A stretch of DNA of 55,669 nt from Candidatus Gastranaerophilales bacterium. GTDB lineage: Bacteria > Cyanobacteriota > Vampirovibrionia > Gastranaerophilales > UBA9579. This document shows positions 8,474 to 16,746 of this stretch, piece by piece. The position numbers and the translations under genes are program-made. Location of the stretch: the NCBI GenBank assembly GCA_028689995.1, contig JAQVCB010000002.1, positions 1 to 55,669 of the forward strand, in the 5' to 3' direction. A model generated the notes under the pieces. It saw nothing but the letters and a program-made list of their open reading frames with translations, had not been told where the DNA came from and ran no database searches. Every line of letters starts with the position of its first letter. Positions within the stretch are counted from its first letter, which is position 1.

Positions 8474-9478
8474 ATGTCTGTTATAAACAAAGAAACAAAT
8501 AAAAGAGGAAATTATAGAAACTTTTTAAAAGAAGATATTCTGGCAAAAATAAGTACAAAAGGCGGATTTGTTAATACCCACGCACATCTTGACAGAGCAT
8601 ACACAATTACCCCTGAAACCCTGCATCTTGCAAACGCATCATTAAAAGAAAAATGGTTTCTTGTAGATACAATCAAAAGAGAATCAACCGTTCATCAAAT
8701 TTATGACCGCATGGCTTTTGGAATTGAAGTAATGCTGAATCAGGGTGTTCAGGCTATTGGCTCATTCATAGATGTTGATGATGTTGTGGGAGACAAATGC
8801 ATTAAAGCAGCACAGATAGTCAGAGATGAATTCAAGTCTGATATCAATATAAAATATATTAATCAGGCTTTAAAAGGCGTCATAGATCCTGATGCAAAAA
8901 AATGGTTTGATATTGGCGCCCAGTTTGTTGACATCATAGGCGGTCTGCCTGCTAAAGATAAAGGTCATGAAAATGAACACATCGATATATTAATGGAAAC
9001 AGCAAAAAGTCTTGGCAAACCCGTTCATGTCCACGTAGACCAGTTCAATACACCAAAAGAAAAAGAGACGGAAAATCTTGTCAAAAAGACCATTCAACAT
9101 AATATGCAGGGAAAAGTAACAGCTATACATTCTATTTCGCTTGGTGCACACCCGATAGAATACCGTCAGGAAATGTATAAAATGATGCAAGAAGCTGGAG
9201 TTATGATTATTACATGCCCTACTGCATGGATAGATTCAAGGAGATCAGAAGAACTTGCACCTATTCACAATTCAATTGTGCCTGTTGAAGAACTTATTCC
9301 CGCAGGGATTACCGTAGGAATAGGAACTGATAATATTGCAGATATTTTAAAACCGTTTACATTCGGCAATATGTGGATAGAATTACGTTTCTTGCTTGAA
9401 AGCTGCCATTATTATAATATTGATGAATTGGTAAATATCTCAACAATTAACGGTTTAAAAGTTCTGGGCATCAAATAA
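8474..9478 (+). CDS. Amidohydrolase family protein, cytosine-deaminase-like
   Basis: A 334-residue metal-dependent hydrolase. The first metal ligands are H36 and H38 in NTHAHLDRA; further ligand blocks are HVHVDQFN, AIHSISLGAH and the aspartate of IGTDNIAD. The C-terminal arrangement resembles CodA-type cytosine deaminases and related ring deaminases, but several substrate-pocket residues differ, so the substrate is open. AAAGGAGA at 8461-8468 is a strong ribosome site for the ATG at 8474. The gene is followed after 27 bases by the Wzz-like gene without a clear terminator, so the two may be co-transcribed by position only. Confidence 0.82.
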   Translation: MSVINKETNKRGNYRNFLKEDILAKISTKGGFVNTHAHLDRAYTITPETLHLANASLKEKWFLVDTIKRESTVHQIYDRMAFGIEVMLNQGVQAIGSFIDVDDVVGDKCIKAAQIVRDEFKSDINIKYINQALKGVIDPDAKKWFDIGAQFVDIIGGLPAKDKGHENEHIDILMETAKSLGKPVHVHVDQFNTPKEKETENLVKKTIQHNMQGKVTAIHSISLGAHPIEYRQEMYKMMQEAGVMIITCPTAWIDSRRSEELAPIHNSIVPVEELIPAGITVGIGTDNIADILKPFTFGNMWIELRFLLESCHYYNIDELVNISTINGLKVLGIK

Positions 9479-9505
9479 AACCTGAAAATTAACGGATAAT
9501 TTTAG

Positions 9506-10894
9506 ATGAATAATTCAGATTATTTTGAAAACGAAGAAAAAACAATAAACTTAACAAAAATATGGCATATATTTCTTTATAGAAAAAAGATTATATTCTT
9601 CTGTTTTCTGTTAAGCCTGTTTTTATGCTCTATTTTTACTATTATTTGTCCCAAAATATATCTATCGGAAGTAAAAATTCTTATCAATAAAAATAATTCC
9701 ACATATTTATCTGATATTAATCCCTTCGCCCTTTCTGAAACAAAATCTGACGGGTTACTAAAATTTAGCTCAAAGGATAACCTGAACAATGAAATTGAGA
9801 TTATCAAATCTCCTATTGTGCTTGATAACGTTATAAGAGAAAATGGAATTAAATATGAAAAAGGATCAAAAGTCGGAAAATATCTTTATGTTAAAGATTT
9901 TTTAAAAAAGGATTTTTCTATAGAAAATTTAAAAGATACAAACATTCTTAAAATTTCCTACAAATCCAAGGACCCTACTCTTTCCTACAATGTTATCAGG
10001 TCAATATTAACTAATTACAGAACAATTTACGAAAATATAAACATAATAAAAGCTTCAAATGATAAAAACTTTCTGATGAAATCATACTCAAAAGCTAAAG
10101 ATGCAGTTGAAAATAAAATTACAAAATTAAAACAATTTAAATCCCGTACTATTACCGCATCAGACACAGCGTTAAATAATATGAATATTCTATTACGCCT
10201 TCAGGATAGAAGAATAAACAAAGATGCCAGTTCTATATCTCAGCTTAGTGTCGAAAATAAAAAACTTGAAGCAGAACTTGATCAGGAACTTGAAAATTTA
10301 AAGAATTTAAAATCAAAATACGAATGGAGCAGACAGATTGAATCCATGTCTAAAGGTGCAACAAATTTGATTATCCTTGAAGAGCCTGCAATTTCTGATA
10401 TTTCACATTATTCAGAACCAAAACCTCTTTTTAATATATTCATTGCTTTAATATTTTCAACTATCTTAAGCTATTTTGTTATTTTATATAAAGAAAAAAC
10501 TGACAAAAAGCTATCCTACATAGCTCTTAATGAAGATTTTGAATTAATTAATACTAAAAAAGATTTACATGAGATTAAAAATAAAATTATACTAAGCAAT
10601 ATAGACAATCTGGGAATTATATCACTTGTTAATAAAGAATTTACAGACAATTTTTCCGAATTAATAAAACAAGACTCCGGCTATAAAATGAAAGTCGAAG
10701 TAACTTCAGAAAACAGTTCTCTTAATGAATACTTAAATGTTATCAACTCATCTGATAATCTCGTATTCATAGGTCATATAGGAGTTTCTGACAGAAAAAT
10801 TTATAATGGACTTAAATCTTCTGCTAAAAAGTTAGACAAAAAAATAATTGGAGAATTTGTTTGCAAAAATAATGCTTATTTTAAGCCTGAATAA
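9506..10894 (+). CDS. Wzz-type chain-length determinant (polysaccharide co-polymerase)
   Basis: A 462-residue inner-membrane protein. The N-terminus has the Wzz pattern: NLTKIWHIFLYRKKIIFF leading into a membrane helix (about residues 29-50), then a periplasmic domain with PKIYLSEVKILI. Coiled-coil stretches lie at about residues 190-280 (many K, E, L). A PEPAISD-like element (EEPAISDISHYSEPKPL) precedes the second helix at about residues 306-325. A cytoplasmic tail of about 135 residues follows, but it has no Walker motif, so it is not a tyrosine kinase. It would set polymer length in surface-glycan export. No polymerase is next to it. Confidence 0.8.
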   Translation: MNNSDYFENEEKTINLTKIWHIFLYRKKIIFFCFLLSLFLCSIFTIICPKIYLSEVKILINKNNSTYLSDINPFALSETKSDGLLKFSSKDNLNNEIEIIKSPIVLDNVIRENGIKYEKGSKVGKYLYVKDFLKKDFSIENLKDTNILKISYKSKDPTLSYNVIRSILTNYRTIYENINIIKASNDKNFLMKSYSKAKDAVENKITKLKQFKSRTITASDTALNNMNILLRLQDRRINKDASSISQLSVENKKLEAELDQELENLKNLKSKYEWSRQIESMSKGATNLIILEEPAISDISHYSEPKPLFNIFIALIFSTILSYFVILYKEKTDKKLSYIALNEDFELINTKKDLHEIKNKIILSNIDNLGIISLVNKEFTDNFSELIKQDSGYKMKVEVTSENSSLNEYLNVINSSDNLVFIGHIGVSDRKIYNGLKSSAKKLDKKIIGEFVCKNNAYFKPE

Positions 10895-10922
10895 AAAAGA
10901 ACCGAAAAATAATTTCGGTTCT
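10892..10922 (-). terminator. Intrinsic terminator for the tailspike-like gene
   Basis: AGAACCGAAA (10898-10907) pairs with TTTCGGTTCT (10913-10922). The T run appears only when read leftward (10892-10897), so it terminates the minus-strand gene that ends at 11076. It also lies directly behind the Wzz-like stop on the other strand. Confidence 0.75.
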
Positions 10923-10978
10923 ATAAAGGAGGGAGTTGCATTAAAGGTAATAAACAAATTATGACTGATAAAATATTT

Positions 10979-11044
10979 TGTCATCCTGAATTTATTTCAG
11001 TATCTATGAAGATTTGAGATGCTGAAACAAGTTCAGCATGACAC
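10979..11044. repeat. Dispersed palindromic repeat, CTGAA family, copy 2
   Basis: TGTCATCCTGAATTTATTTC and later GATGCTGAAACAAGTTCAGC then ATGACACA: the same paired hairpins as at 2993-3058, in the opposite orientation. It separates the convergent Wzz-like and tailspike-like genes. Confidence 0.8.
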
Positions 11045-11075
11045 ACAAAATCAGCTTCATTTATAGCACCATCAA

Positions 11076-12839
11076 CTATGCTGAGATTGCACCCCATGTT
11101 TTAAATATTGCAGAATAATAGTTTACTGCTGCATTATTTACAGTGGCATTAGCATTACTGCTTAAAGTAACGACTTTTGTGTCTGAATTAATTGCAGTAA
11201 TTAACTTATTTCCAGTTACCCCTGCAACAGTAATATAATCTCCAATATGCAAATTTGAAACGCTATTAACTGTTAATAAATCCGTACCGGAAGTTATACT
11301 ACCTGTTACACTTGACAATGTTCCTAAAGTTCCTGTTTGAGTACAAACCCAGCCTATTGATCCTGAAGCTGCCGGAGTACTGTTGAGAATTATATCTCCC
11401 TTAATCCATGTACCGGAAGTTGGAATAGATGACATTCTTTTTGAAGGAACTGTGAACCATCCGTCTGAACTGTAACTTATCAATCCTCTTGTTGTGTGAT
11501 AACAAAAGCAACCGTCGGCCTGATGCCAGTAATCAGGTATATCTTCAGCAGGATTGAATTTTAAATGGGATTTGGATCCGTCTTTACTTATTATAATTCC
11601 TGCCTGCTCATCATTTTCTGAAATTAACACGCTTCTGTTGCTGATAGATGAAAAAACATATGAATTAGTTATTGTATGAAACACTTTTGTATATGAATCG
11701 CCTACATAGGAGTATACAGGCTGGTCACAATTATTTATGAGCTCAAGAGTAGTCCCTGACGGTATATTTTGAATATCATTATATGCAAAAGATGAACTTA
11801 TTATGTAATTACTGCCAGAATCAAGCTTACATCCCTGTAATCTAAGTCTATATACAAAACTCGACTGGGTTTTCAGAACTATAAAATTAGTATCAGAGCC
11901 TGATGTCCTAATAATACATCCGACAAATGCCATTTCTCCCGAAAGTCCAATACCTGAACTTGAATTATCTGTCCATGTAGTACCTGATTCTTCAATTGGT
12001 ACTGTTTCAGCATTAGTTAACAGCATATCACAGGATTCAAAATGACAACCTGTAAAAATCGCTCCTGAAATTCCGGCATGTTTGAATGCAACACGACATG
12101 AAGCTATATTTAAACCTGAAAACGATAATGAATCTCCCTGCACATCAAATCCATAACTAAACAAACTTATTTTTCCACCAAAAAACTTAAAATTTATGAA
12201 TTTACCTGATAAACCTACCTGTCCTTTATCATCAGTCCCTGTAATAAAAACATTATTTAATATACCGTAGCAACAATTAGTTCCTATTATTCCAACACCT
12301 CTGGCCTTAAGTTCCGTATCTCTTAAAGAAAGAAAATTTGAATAATCTGCTTTAATACAAGCTGCATTACTACCTGTACTAAGGTTTTGTATACAAATAT
12401 CAGAGATCAGTGCACAGCTGGAAAATTTTGTGGTAATTCCTGCACAATTGATAACAGGTTTGTCCATATTTGCTTTGATAAACGAATTACTTGCACCTGA
12501 CCCGTATATAGGCACAAAAGTTAAAGTATCACTTGCTAATACAAGAGTATCCGTAACAAAAGTTTCACCGGGAATAAATATTCCTGTACCCGCTGACCTT
12601 GCTGCATTTATCGCAGTTTTAACAGCATCCGTATCATCAGTTATGCCATCCATTACTGCTCCATATTTTTTTATATTGACTGAAAGATCTTTTAGATAAT
12701 CAACATCTGCTGTATAACCAGAAACAATATCATCAAGATCATTGTGTGAATTTTTCAGCGCATCAAAATTATCATTAACTTCACTTGCAAGAGCTTTTGC
12801 ACCGCTTGAAAATCTATGCGGCAAATTAACCTGTGACAT
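11076..12839 (-). CDS. Phage-tailspike-like right-handed beta-helix protein
   Basis: A 587-residue protein without signal peptide. Residues 1-30 (MSQVNLPHRFSSGAKALASE) resemble the N-terminus of phage tail-fibre proteins. At about residue 55 the pectate-lyase-3/tailspike entry motif appears: NIKKYGAVMDGITDDTDAV, then GTGIFIPGETFVTDT. The middle is serine, glycine and isoleucine rich in beta-helix fashion. The C-terminus has a small beta domain (GDYITVAGVTGNK). Such proteins bind or cut polysaccharides. No capsid, tail-tube or lysis gene is nearby, so it is not part of a visible prophage. Its gene follows a 92-residue gene by 38 bases and has its own terminator. Confidence 0.78.
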   Translation of the reverse strand: MSQVNLPHRFSSGAKALASEVNDNFDALKNSHNDLDDIVSGYTADVDYLKDLSVNIKKYGAVMDGITDDTDAVKTAINAARSAGTGIFIPGETFVTDTLVLASDTLTFVPIYGSGASNSFIKANMDKPVINCAGITTKFSSCALISDICIQNLSTGSNAACIKADYSNFLSLRDTELKARGVGIIGTNCCYGILNNVFITGTDDKGQVGLSGKFINFKFFGGKISLFSYGFDVQGDSLSFSGLNIASCRVAFKHAGISGAIFTGCHFESCDMLLTNAETVPIEESGTTWTDNSSSGIGLSGEMAFVGCIIRTSGSDTNFIVLKTQSSFVYRLRLQGCKLDSGSNYIISSSFAYNDIQNIPSGTTLELINNCDQPVYSYVGDSYTKVFHTITNSYVFSSISNRSVLISENDEQAGIIISKDGSKSHLKFNPAEDIPDYWHQADGCFCYHTTRGLISYSSDGWFTVPSKRMSSIPTSGTWIKGDIILNSTPAASGSIGWVCTQTGTLGTLSSVTGSITSGTDLLTVNSVSNLHIGDYITVAGVTGNKLITAINSDTKVVTLSSNANATVNNAAVNYYSAIFKTWGAISA

Positions 12840-12877
12840 ATGTCTTCTCCTTTTAAAAATATTTTGTATAGTATACT

Positions 12878-13156
12878 TTATATCATTGAATTTAAATCTT
12901 CAGGATAATCAGGCAGCAAATCTTCAAGATTATCACCTTCCAAAAAATCCTGATAATTTTGTATCAATCTGAAAGCAAACTCTAACTGCTTAGAAACATA
13001 GTTCATCATCGCTTTTTTGACAGATTCCTGAGAATATCTCAATTCATTCAAGGATAATGCACAGAATGAAACAATAAGATCATTAAGAATCTGATTTCTA
13101 GGTTTCTTATCCTTTAATTCCTGAATAACTGTCTTGTGGATATTACTAATCACCAT
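12878..13156 (-). CDS. Hypothetical 92-residue protein upstream of the tailspike-like gene
   Basis: A small soluble, mostly helical protein with an acidic C-terminus (LEDLLPDYPEDL). I do not recognise a family. ATG at 13156 follows AGAGAGG with six bases of spacing, a good initiation site. It lies 38 bases upstream of the tailspike-like gene on the same strand and behind a good promoter at 13304-13332, so the two form an operon. A chaperone or partner role for the beta-helix protein is possible but unproven. Confidence 0.65.
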   Translation of the reverse strand: MVISNIHKTVIQELKDKKPRNQILNDLIVSFCALSLNELRYSQESVKKAMMNYVSKQLEFAFRLIQNYQDFLEGDNLEDLLPDYPEDLNSMI

Positions 13157-13303
13157 AAATAACCTCTCTCTAAATAACCAACTTAAAATTACTGCAGGAT
13201 ATAAAAACCCTACAAATCTAATGTTTTCAAACTAACAAACTTTTAATAACCGTTAAAAGCTAAGCAATCACTTACTTTTTAAACCATACTTACCATGTTG
13301 TAA

Positions 13304-13332
13304 ACTATACTATACATGTAAATATTTGTCTA
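13304..13332 (-). promoter_or_regulatory. Promoter for the 92-residue/tailspike-like operon
   Basis: Read leftward: TAGACA (13332-13327), 17 bases, TATAGT (13309-13304). Each box differs from consensus at one position. The start site would fall near 13297, about 140 bases before the first ATG. Confidence 0.6.
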
Positions 13333-13387
13333 GTATGTAATACAAAAATATTAAATTTACTTTACATAATTATTAAAAATGACCATT

Positions 13388-13414
13388 AATCAACCTTTCA
13401 CGGTTGATTTTTTT
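13388..13414 (+). terminator. Rightward intrinsic terminator without an obvious gene
   Basis: AATCAACC (13388-13395) pairs with GGTTGATT (13402-13409), followed by five further T. There is no plus-strand ORF upstream as far back as the tailspike-like gene on the other strand. Confidence 0.7.
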
Positions 13415-13460
13415 ATTCACTTTAAATTCTAATAATGATATAAATGAAACTGATTTTACG

Positions 13461-13526
13461 TATCATGCTGAACTTGTTTCAGCATCTCAAAACCACTTCG
13501 ATCCTGAAATAAATTCAGCATGACAT
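13461..13526. repeat. Dispersed palindromic repeat, CTGAA family, copy 3
   Basis: TCATGCTGAACTTGTTTCAG, spacer, then CCTGAAATAAATTCAGCATG and ACA. Same orientation as copy 1. Confidence 0.8.
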
Positions 13527-13557
13527 AAGATTCTATCAGTTATAATTTGCTCAATAT

Positions 13558-14007
13558 TTAAATTTTTATTTTAACTACAAACTTTTTAACAGGTTCGGAA
13601 GTGTCCGCAGCAATTCCAGGCATGTGAACATCATCAGGTTCAAATATCACAAAATATCCGGAGGTTACATTGAAAAAGTCGCCTTCACCCTCTAAAAAAG
13701 CTACATCAGTTTCTTCATCATAATCCTGAATAACTTCCATCTTTTCCAAACCGGCATAACCCATTTTTTCACGTCCTTGAAGAATAAATTGCACATCAAT
13801 ATATCTTCTATGAACTTCCCATTTACATTCCTGAACCTCTTTTGTCATATAACTTTGAAAAAGAGTAAAAATATCATCACCATCAACTGCATATCTACCC
13901 GAATTCATTCTGGAGAGATTATTCTCTTCAAGAAACTTAAGTGCAGTAGCAATTTTTTTGCTCATGCCATAATAAAGATGGGCATTTTTTAGTTGATCAA
14001 TAATCAT
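13558..14007 (-). CDS. YhcH/YjgK/YiaL family protein
   Basis: A 149-residue cupin-like protein of the DUF386 family, whose members occur with sialic-acid and other sugar catabolic genes and may act as anomerases or isomerases. Family blocks seen are WEVHRRYIDVQFILQG, with its histidine, and FFNVTSGYFVIFEPDDVHMP, where the histidine and aspartates are the expected metal ligands. The length is typical. Its ATG overlaps the TGA of the flavin-reductase-like gene as ATGA, so translation is coupled. No sugar-catabolic gene is nearby, so the substrate is unknown. Confidence 0.85.
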   Translation of the reverse strand: MIIDQLKNAHLYYGMSKKIATALKFLEENNLSRMNSGRYAVDGDDIFTLFQSYMTKEVQECKWEVHRRYIDVQFILQGREKMGYAGLEKMEVIQDYDEETDVAFLEGEGDFFNVTSGYFVIFEPDDVHMPGIAADTSEPVKKFVVKIKI

Positions 14008-14522
14008 GTATTAATATCCTCTTTTGCGCTACAGGATAAAATTTCACCATAATATAAAGTATGGTAATCTTTTTCCGATCCATAAACTCTTACTATTTCT
14101 TCACTCATAAACGTTGCATCCAGTGATTGCTTGTAAACAATTTTACATTCCAGGTGAAGGTCACATTCTGCTATAACAGGAGTTTTTATATTTTGTGCCA
14201 TTTGAAGCTTTAAATTACACTCCTTAAATTTATCAAGATCTCTTCCTGTTTTAGTTCCACATACACCCAACTCTTTTTTAAGCTGTCCTTTAAGCGGAAA
14301 ACTCACAGAGAATTCATCTGAATTTTCAATGAGTTTGTATGTATACCTTGAAAACCTTACCATAACTATAAAAACAGGTTTAAACCACATATAACCCAAA
14401 GATCCCCACCCTATCGTCATTGTGTTTAAATTTCCATTTTTATCCCTGACAGTTAAAAAAGCTCCTTTTTTTAACTGTTCAATAATTTGTTCAGATAATT
14501 GACTGTAATCAATTTCCTTCAT
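14004..14522 (-). CDS. Flavin reductase-like FMN-binding protein
   Basis: A 172-residue protein of the flavin reductase-like split-barrel family. It has GAFLTVRDKNGNLNTMTIGW near residue 20 and a VSFPLKGQLKKELGVCGTKT block with the FMN-contacting glycine and cysteine region; members bind FMN and reduce flavin or act in oxidoreductase pairs. It begins with MKEIDYSQLSEQI at 14522 and overlaps the next gene by four bases. Several relatives occur in anaerobes as stand-alone genes. The partner enzyme is not evident here. Confidence 0.8.
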   Translation of the reverse strand: MKEIDYSQLSEQIIEQLKKGAFLTVRDKNGNLNTMTIGWGSLGYMWFKPVFIVMVRFSRYTYKLIENSDEFSVSFPLKGQLKKELGVCGTKTGRDLDKFKECNLKLQMAQNIKTPVIAECDLHLECKIVYKQSLDATFMSEEIVRVYGSEKDYHTLYYGEILSCSAKEDINT

Positions 14523-14613
14523 AAATTTTTCTCCCCTGAAATATTTATTATATTACAATTATGCTGGAAGCAAAATTTGTAAAGCACTCAAAAAATGCGA
14601 AGTGAATAAAAGT

Positions 14614-14744
14614 AAGAGCGTGTCTTGTTAAAAACTGTAAAATCTAATTATATAAGTAAAAGCTCGTGCGAAGCGGGAGTGCTGGCTAAAGCCGAAACGG
14701 CTTGCTTGGCAAGGCGTTGGAGGCTTTAACCAAACTCGTTCTAA
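14614..14744 (+). repeat. Dispersed repeat, AGAGCCTG...CTCGTTCTAA family, copy A
   Basis: AAGAGCGTGTCTTGTTA, then GCTCGTGCGAAGCGGGAGTG, CTGGCTAAAGCCGAAACGGC, TTGCTTGGCAAGGCG and ACTCGTTCTAA. Nearly identical in its middle and right parts to the copy at 33658-33790. It ends 20 bases before the sugE start, and so would form a structured leader. Confidence 0.85.
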
Positions 14745-14763
14745 AATATAAAGGAGTTTATAT

Positions 14764-15081
14764 ATGGCATGGTTATATTTAATTCTGGCCGGAATCTTTG
14801 AAATAGGCTGGGCAATAAGTTTAAAGTACACAAATGGATTTACCAGATTTTGGCCAAGTGCTATTATGGTCTCAACAGCTGTTATCAGCTTTTATTGTTT
14901 GTCAGCAGCTTTAAAAACGATCCCCGTCGGAACAACTTATGTTATATTTACTGGAATTGGCGCCATTGGAACAGTAATATTCGGCATGATGTTTCTTGGC
15001 GAATCAAAAGACATCATAAGAATTGCCTGCATCGGTCTTATTATTGCAGGAACAATAGGTCTAAAGTTTGCAGGAGAATAA
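14764..15081 (+). CDS. sugE: Small multidrug resistance family exporter, SugE/Gdx type
   Basis: A 105-residue inner-membrane protein with four helices. The first helix has the essential E13 in AGIFEIGWAISLKYT; the glycine-tryptophan after it and the KYTNGF turn fit the SugE/Gdx guanidinium-exporter branch rather than EmrE. Members work as dual-topology dimers and couple export to proton entry. AAAGGAG at 14749-14755 gives a clear start. The leader contains a dispersed repeat and no visible guanidine riboswitch core. It is a single gene. Confidence 0.9.
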   Translation: MAWLYLILAGIFEIGWAISLKYTNGFTRFWPSAIMVSTAVISFYCLSAALKTIPVGTTYVIFTGIGAIGTVIFGMMFLGESKDIIRIACIGLIIAGTIGLKFAGE

Positions 15082-15248
15082 ACTACGGCAGTGGAAGTAA
15101 AGAAAAGACGAAACATGTACGATAAACAGGTGGTACAGACTTTACGTAAATCATTCATGAGCGATAGAGGGAATGATGAAAAGAAATTTCAGGTTTATTT
15201 TTTATAAAGTTACTTTTTGTTTTATAATTAATTAAAAAGGAGGAAATT

Positions 15249-15656
15249 ATGAGTAATTTATTCAGGATTATTTTTTGTTTATTAATTATGTCATTTATGA
15301 TTTTGTGCAACAGCAAATATACTTTTGTTGAAGCTAAAGAACTATATAATAACAATAAGGAGATAAAAATGAGTCAGGCAAAAGAAGTAAGAGCAAGCCA
15401 TATTCTTGTTCAAACAAAAGAACAGGCTGAAAAAGTCAGAGATGAAATATTAGCAGGTAAAGATTTTGCAGATGCTGCACAAGAATATTCATCATGCCCA
15501 TCTGGAAAACAAGGCGGCGATCTTGGATATTTCGGACGTGGAATGATGGTACCTGAATTTGAAAAAGCAGCTTTTGAACTTCCTGTAAATCAAGTTTCTG
15601 AACCAGTTAAAACTCAGTTTGGCTGGCATTTAATAGTGGTTACTGACAAAAAATAA
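15249..15656 (+). CDS. Parvulin-type peptidyl-prolyl isomerase with signal peptide and a second start
   Basis: A 135-residue rotamase. Residues 41-135 form a complete parvulin domain with VRASHILVQTKEQAE, PSGKQGGDLGYFGRG, VPEFEKAAFELP and FGWHLIVV; the two conserved histidines are in ASHIL and GWHLI. Residues 1-22 are a hydrophobic signal sequence or anchor (FRIIFCLLIMSFMILC). ATG 15249 follows AAAAAGGAGG. A second in-frame ATG at 15369 (MSQAKEV) has its own AAGGAG and would give a cytoplasmic 95-residue form. The long form would help fold exported proteins. Confidence 0.92.
   Translation: MSNLFRIIFCLLIMSFMILCNSKYTFVEAKELYNNNKEIKMSQAKEVRASHILVQTKEQAEKVRDEILAGKDFADAAQEYSSCPSGKQGGDLGYFGRGMMVPEFEKAAFELPVNQVSEPVKTQFGWHLIVVTDKK
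15357..15371 (+). promoter_or_regulatory. Internal ribosome binding site and start codon in the parvulin gene
   Basis: AAGGAG at 15357-15362 with six bases to the ATG at 15369, in frame with the longer form. The start lies exactly where the conserved parvulin domain begins, so the short form would lack the signal sequence. Confidence 0.6.
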
Positions 15657-15683
15657 TGTAGAATCGGAAATAAGCCTAACAAA

Positions 15684-16586
15684 TCAAGATTTTTTTGCAC
15701 AGAAAAATCTTGATTTTATTTTATCGGCATAATTTACAACAACTACTCCTGATAAAGCTATCATTCCGCCTACTATAGAAATAAAGCTTGGAATTTCATT
15801 AAGACAAACAAATGCAATCAAAATTGCAAATACAGGTACAATGTAAAAAACCGTAGAAATATTAGTTATAGGGTATTTGGAAAGAAGTTTCGACCATACA
15901 AGATAAGCTACAGCACCTGGAATCACTCCAAGATAAATAACCGATGATATTGACAATACCGAAGCTGTTTTAAAATCTTTAATCAACGATCCGCTAAAAA
16001 ACATCAGAAAAAAAGTACCCGACCAAATAAAATATGAAGTAAGTTCTAAAGGTGTATATTTTTTAAGCAATTTTTTCTGTATGACATCAAATAAACTTAG
16101 AGATATTGTCGAAACTAATACGAATAAAACACCCGGAGAAATAACAACACCAGCACCTTCACCAATTCCTATAAGGATAATTCCTAAAAAACTTACAATA
16201 ATTCCAAGCCATTTAACAAAATTTATTGATTCCTTTAAAATAAAACTTGATAAAATTGCAACAAAAATCGGATAAGAATCCAGGATCATACTTGCAGAAC
16301 CAGCTGTAATAAATGTTTGCCCCCAGTTCAATGTTAAATGATAAAGAGAAATTCCCATAAATCCACACACAAAAAGCAAAGGGACATCTTTTATATCAGG
16401 CGGTGATATTTTTTTGAACAATACATAAACACCTAAAATTATCGAAGCAATAAAGAAACGCATCAAGGCCAGACTTTCAGGAGAAAAACCTTGTAACCCA
16501 ATCTGAATAGCTGTATATGCAGATGCCCATGCAAACAGTAAAAATGTAATAATGAGAATTAGTGATAATTTATCTTTGTTTATCAT
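15684..16586 (-). CDS. EamA/DMT family transporter
   Basis: A 300-residue inner-membrane protein with ten hydrophobic segments in two EamA repeats (about residues 10-140 and 150-285). The first repeat has FAWASAYTAIQIGL and SPESLALMRFFIAS; the second has TPLELTSYFIWSG and GVIPGAVAYLVWSKLL, all typical of drug/metabolite exporters. The substrate cannot be inferred. It is transcribed leftward and ends 27 bases from the parvulin stop, so the two genes converge. Confidence 0.88.
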   Translation of the reverse strand: MINKDKLSLILIITFLLFAWASAYTAIQIGLQGFSPESLALMRFFIASIILGVYVLFKKISPPDIKDVPLLFVCGFMGISLYHLTLNWGQTFITAGSASMILDSYPIFVAILSSFILKESINFVKWLGIIVSFLGIILIGIGEGAGVVISPGVLFVLVSTISLSLFDVIQKKLLKKYTPLELTSYFIWSGTFFLMFFSGSLIKDFKTASVLSISSVIYLGVIPGAVAYLVWSKLLSKYPITNISTVFYIVPVFAILIAFVCLNEIPSFISIVGGMIALSGVVVVNYADKIKSRFFCAKKS

Positions 16587-16696
16587 TGATTATCTGCCTT
16601 GTAAATTTAAAAACATAATTTAAAAATAATTATAAATACACTTTTACATTTAATAAACAGTTATTCCAATCGATCAGAAGACCAGATTATTAACCA

Positions 16697-16735
16697 AATG
16701 ACAGTATGCCGGTTTTTTACCGGCATACTGTCATT
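16697..16735. terminator. Long hairpin, probable terminator of the VirB10/TrbI-like gene
   Basis: AATGACAGTATGCCGG and CCGGCATACTGTCATT form a perfect 16-bp stem around a loop of seven bases. It lies 12 bases past the stop at 16747 of the minus-strand gene. The T run is short, so termination strength is uncertain. Confidence 0.6.
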
Positions 16736-16746
16736 CAAACAAAATA

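Larger units (their letters stand above)
13157..13557. other. Intergenic region with promoter, orphan terminator and repeat
   Basis: Contains the leftward promoter at 13304-13332, a rightward terminator at 13388-13414 with no rightward gene before it, and a CTGAA repeat copy at 13461-13526. No ORF stands out. Confidence 0.6.

Noticed and set aside
10926-10965. Strong AAAGGAGGGAG ribosome site behind the Wzz-like gene
   Set aside because: No frame longer than about 20 codons follows, and it runs into a dispersed repeat. At most it is a remnant.
11076-13156. A prophage around the tailspike-like gene
   Set aside because: No integrase, capsid, portal, terminase or lysis genes are near, and neighbours are chromosomal.
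14523-14763. Guanidine riboswitch expected before sugE
   Set aside because: No ykkC-type core is visible; the leader is occupied by a dispersed repeat found elsewhere.
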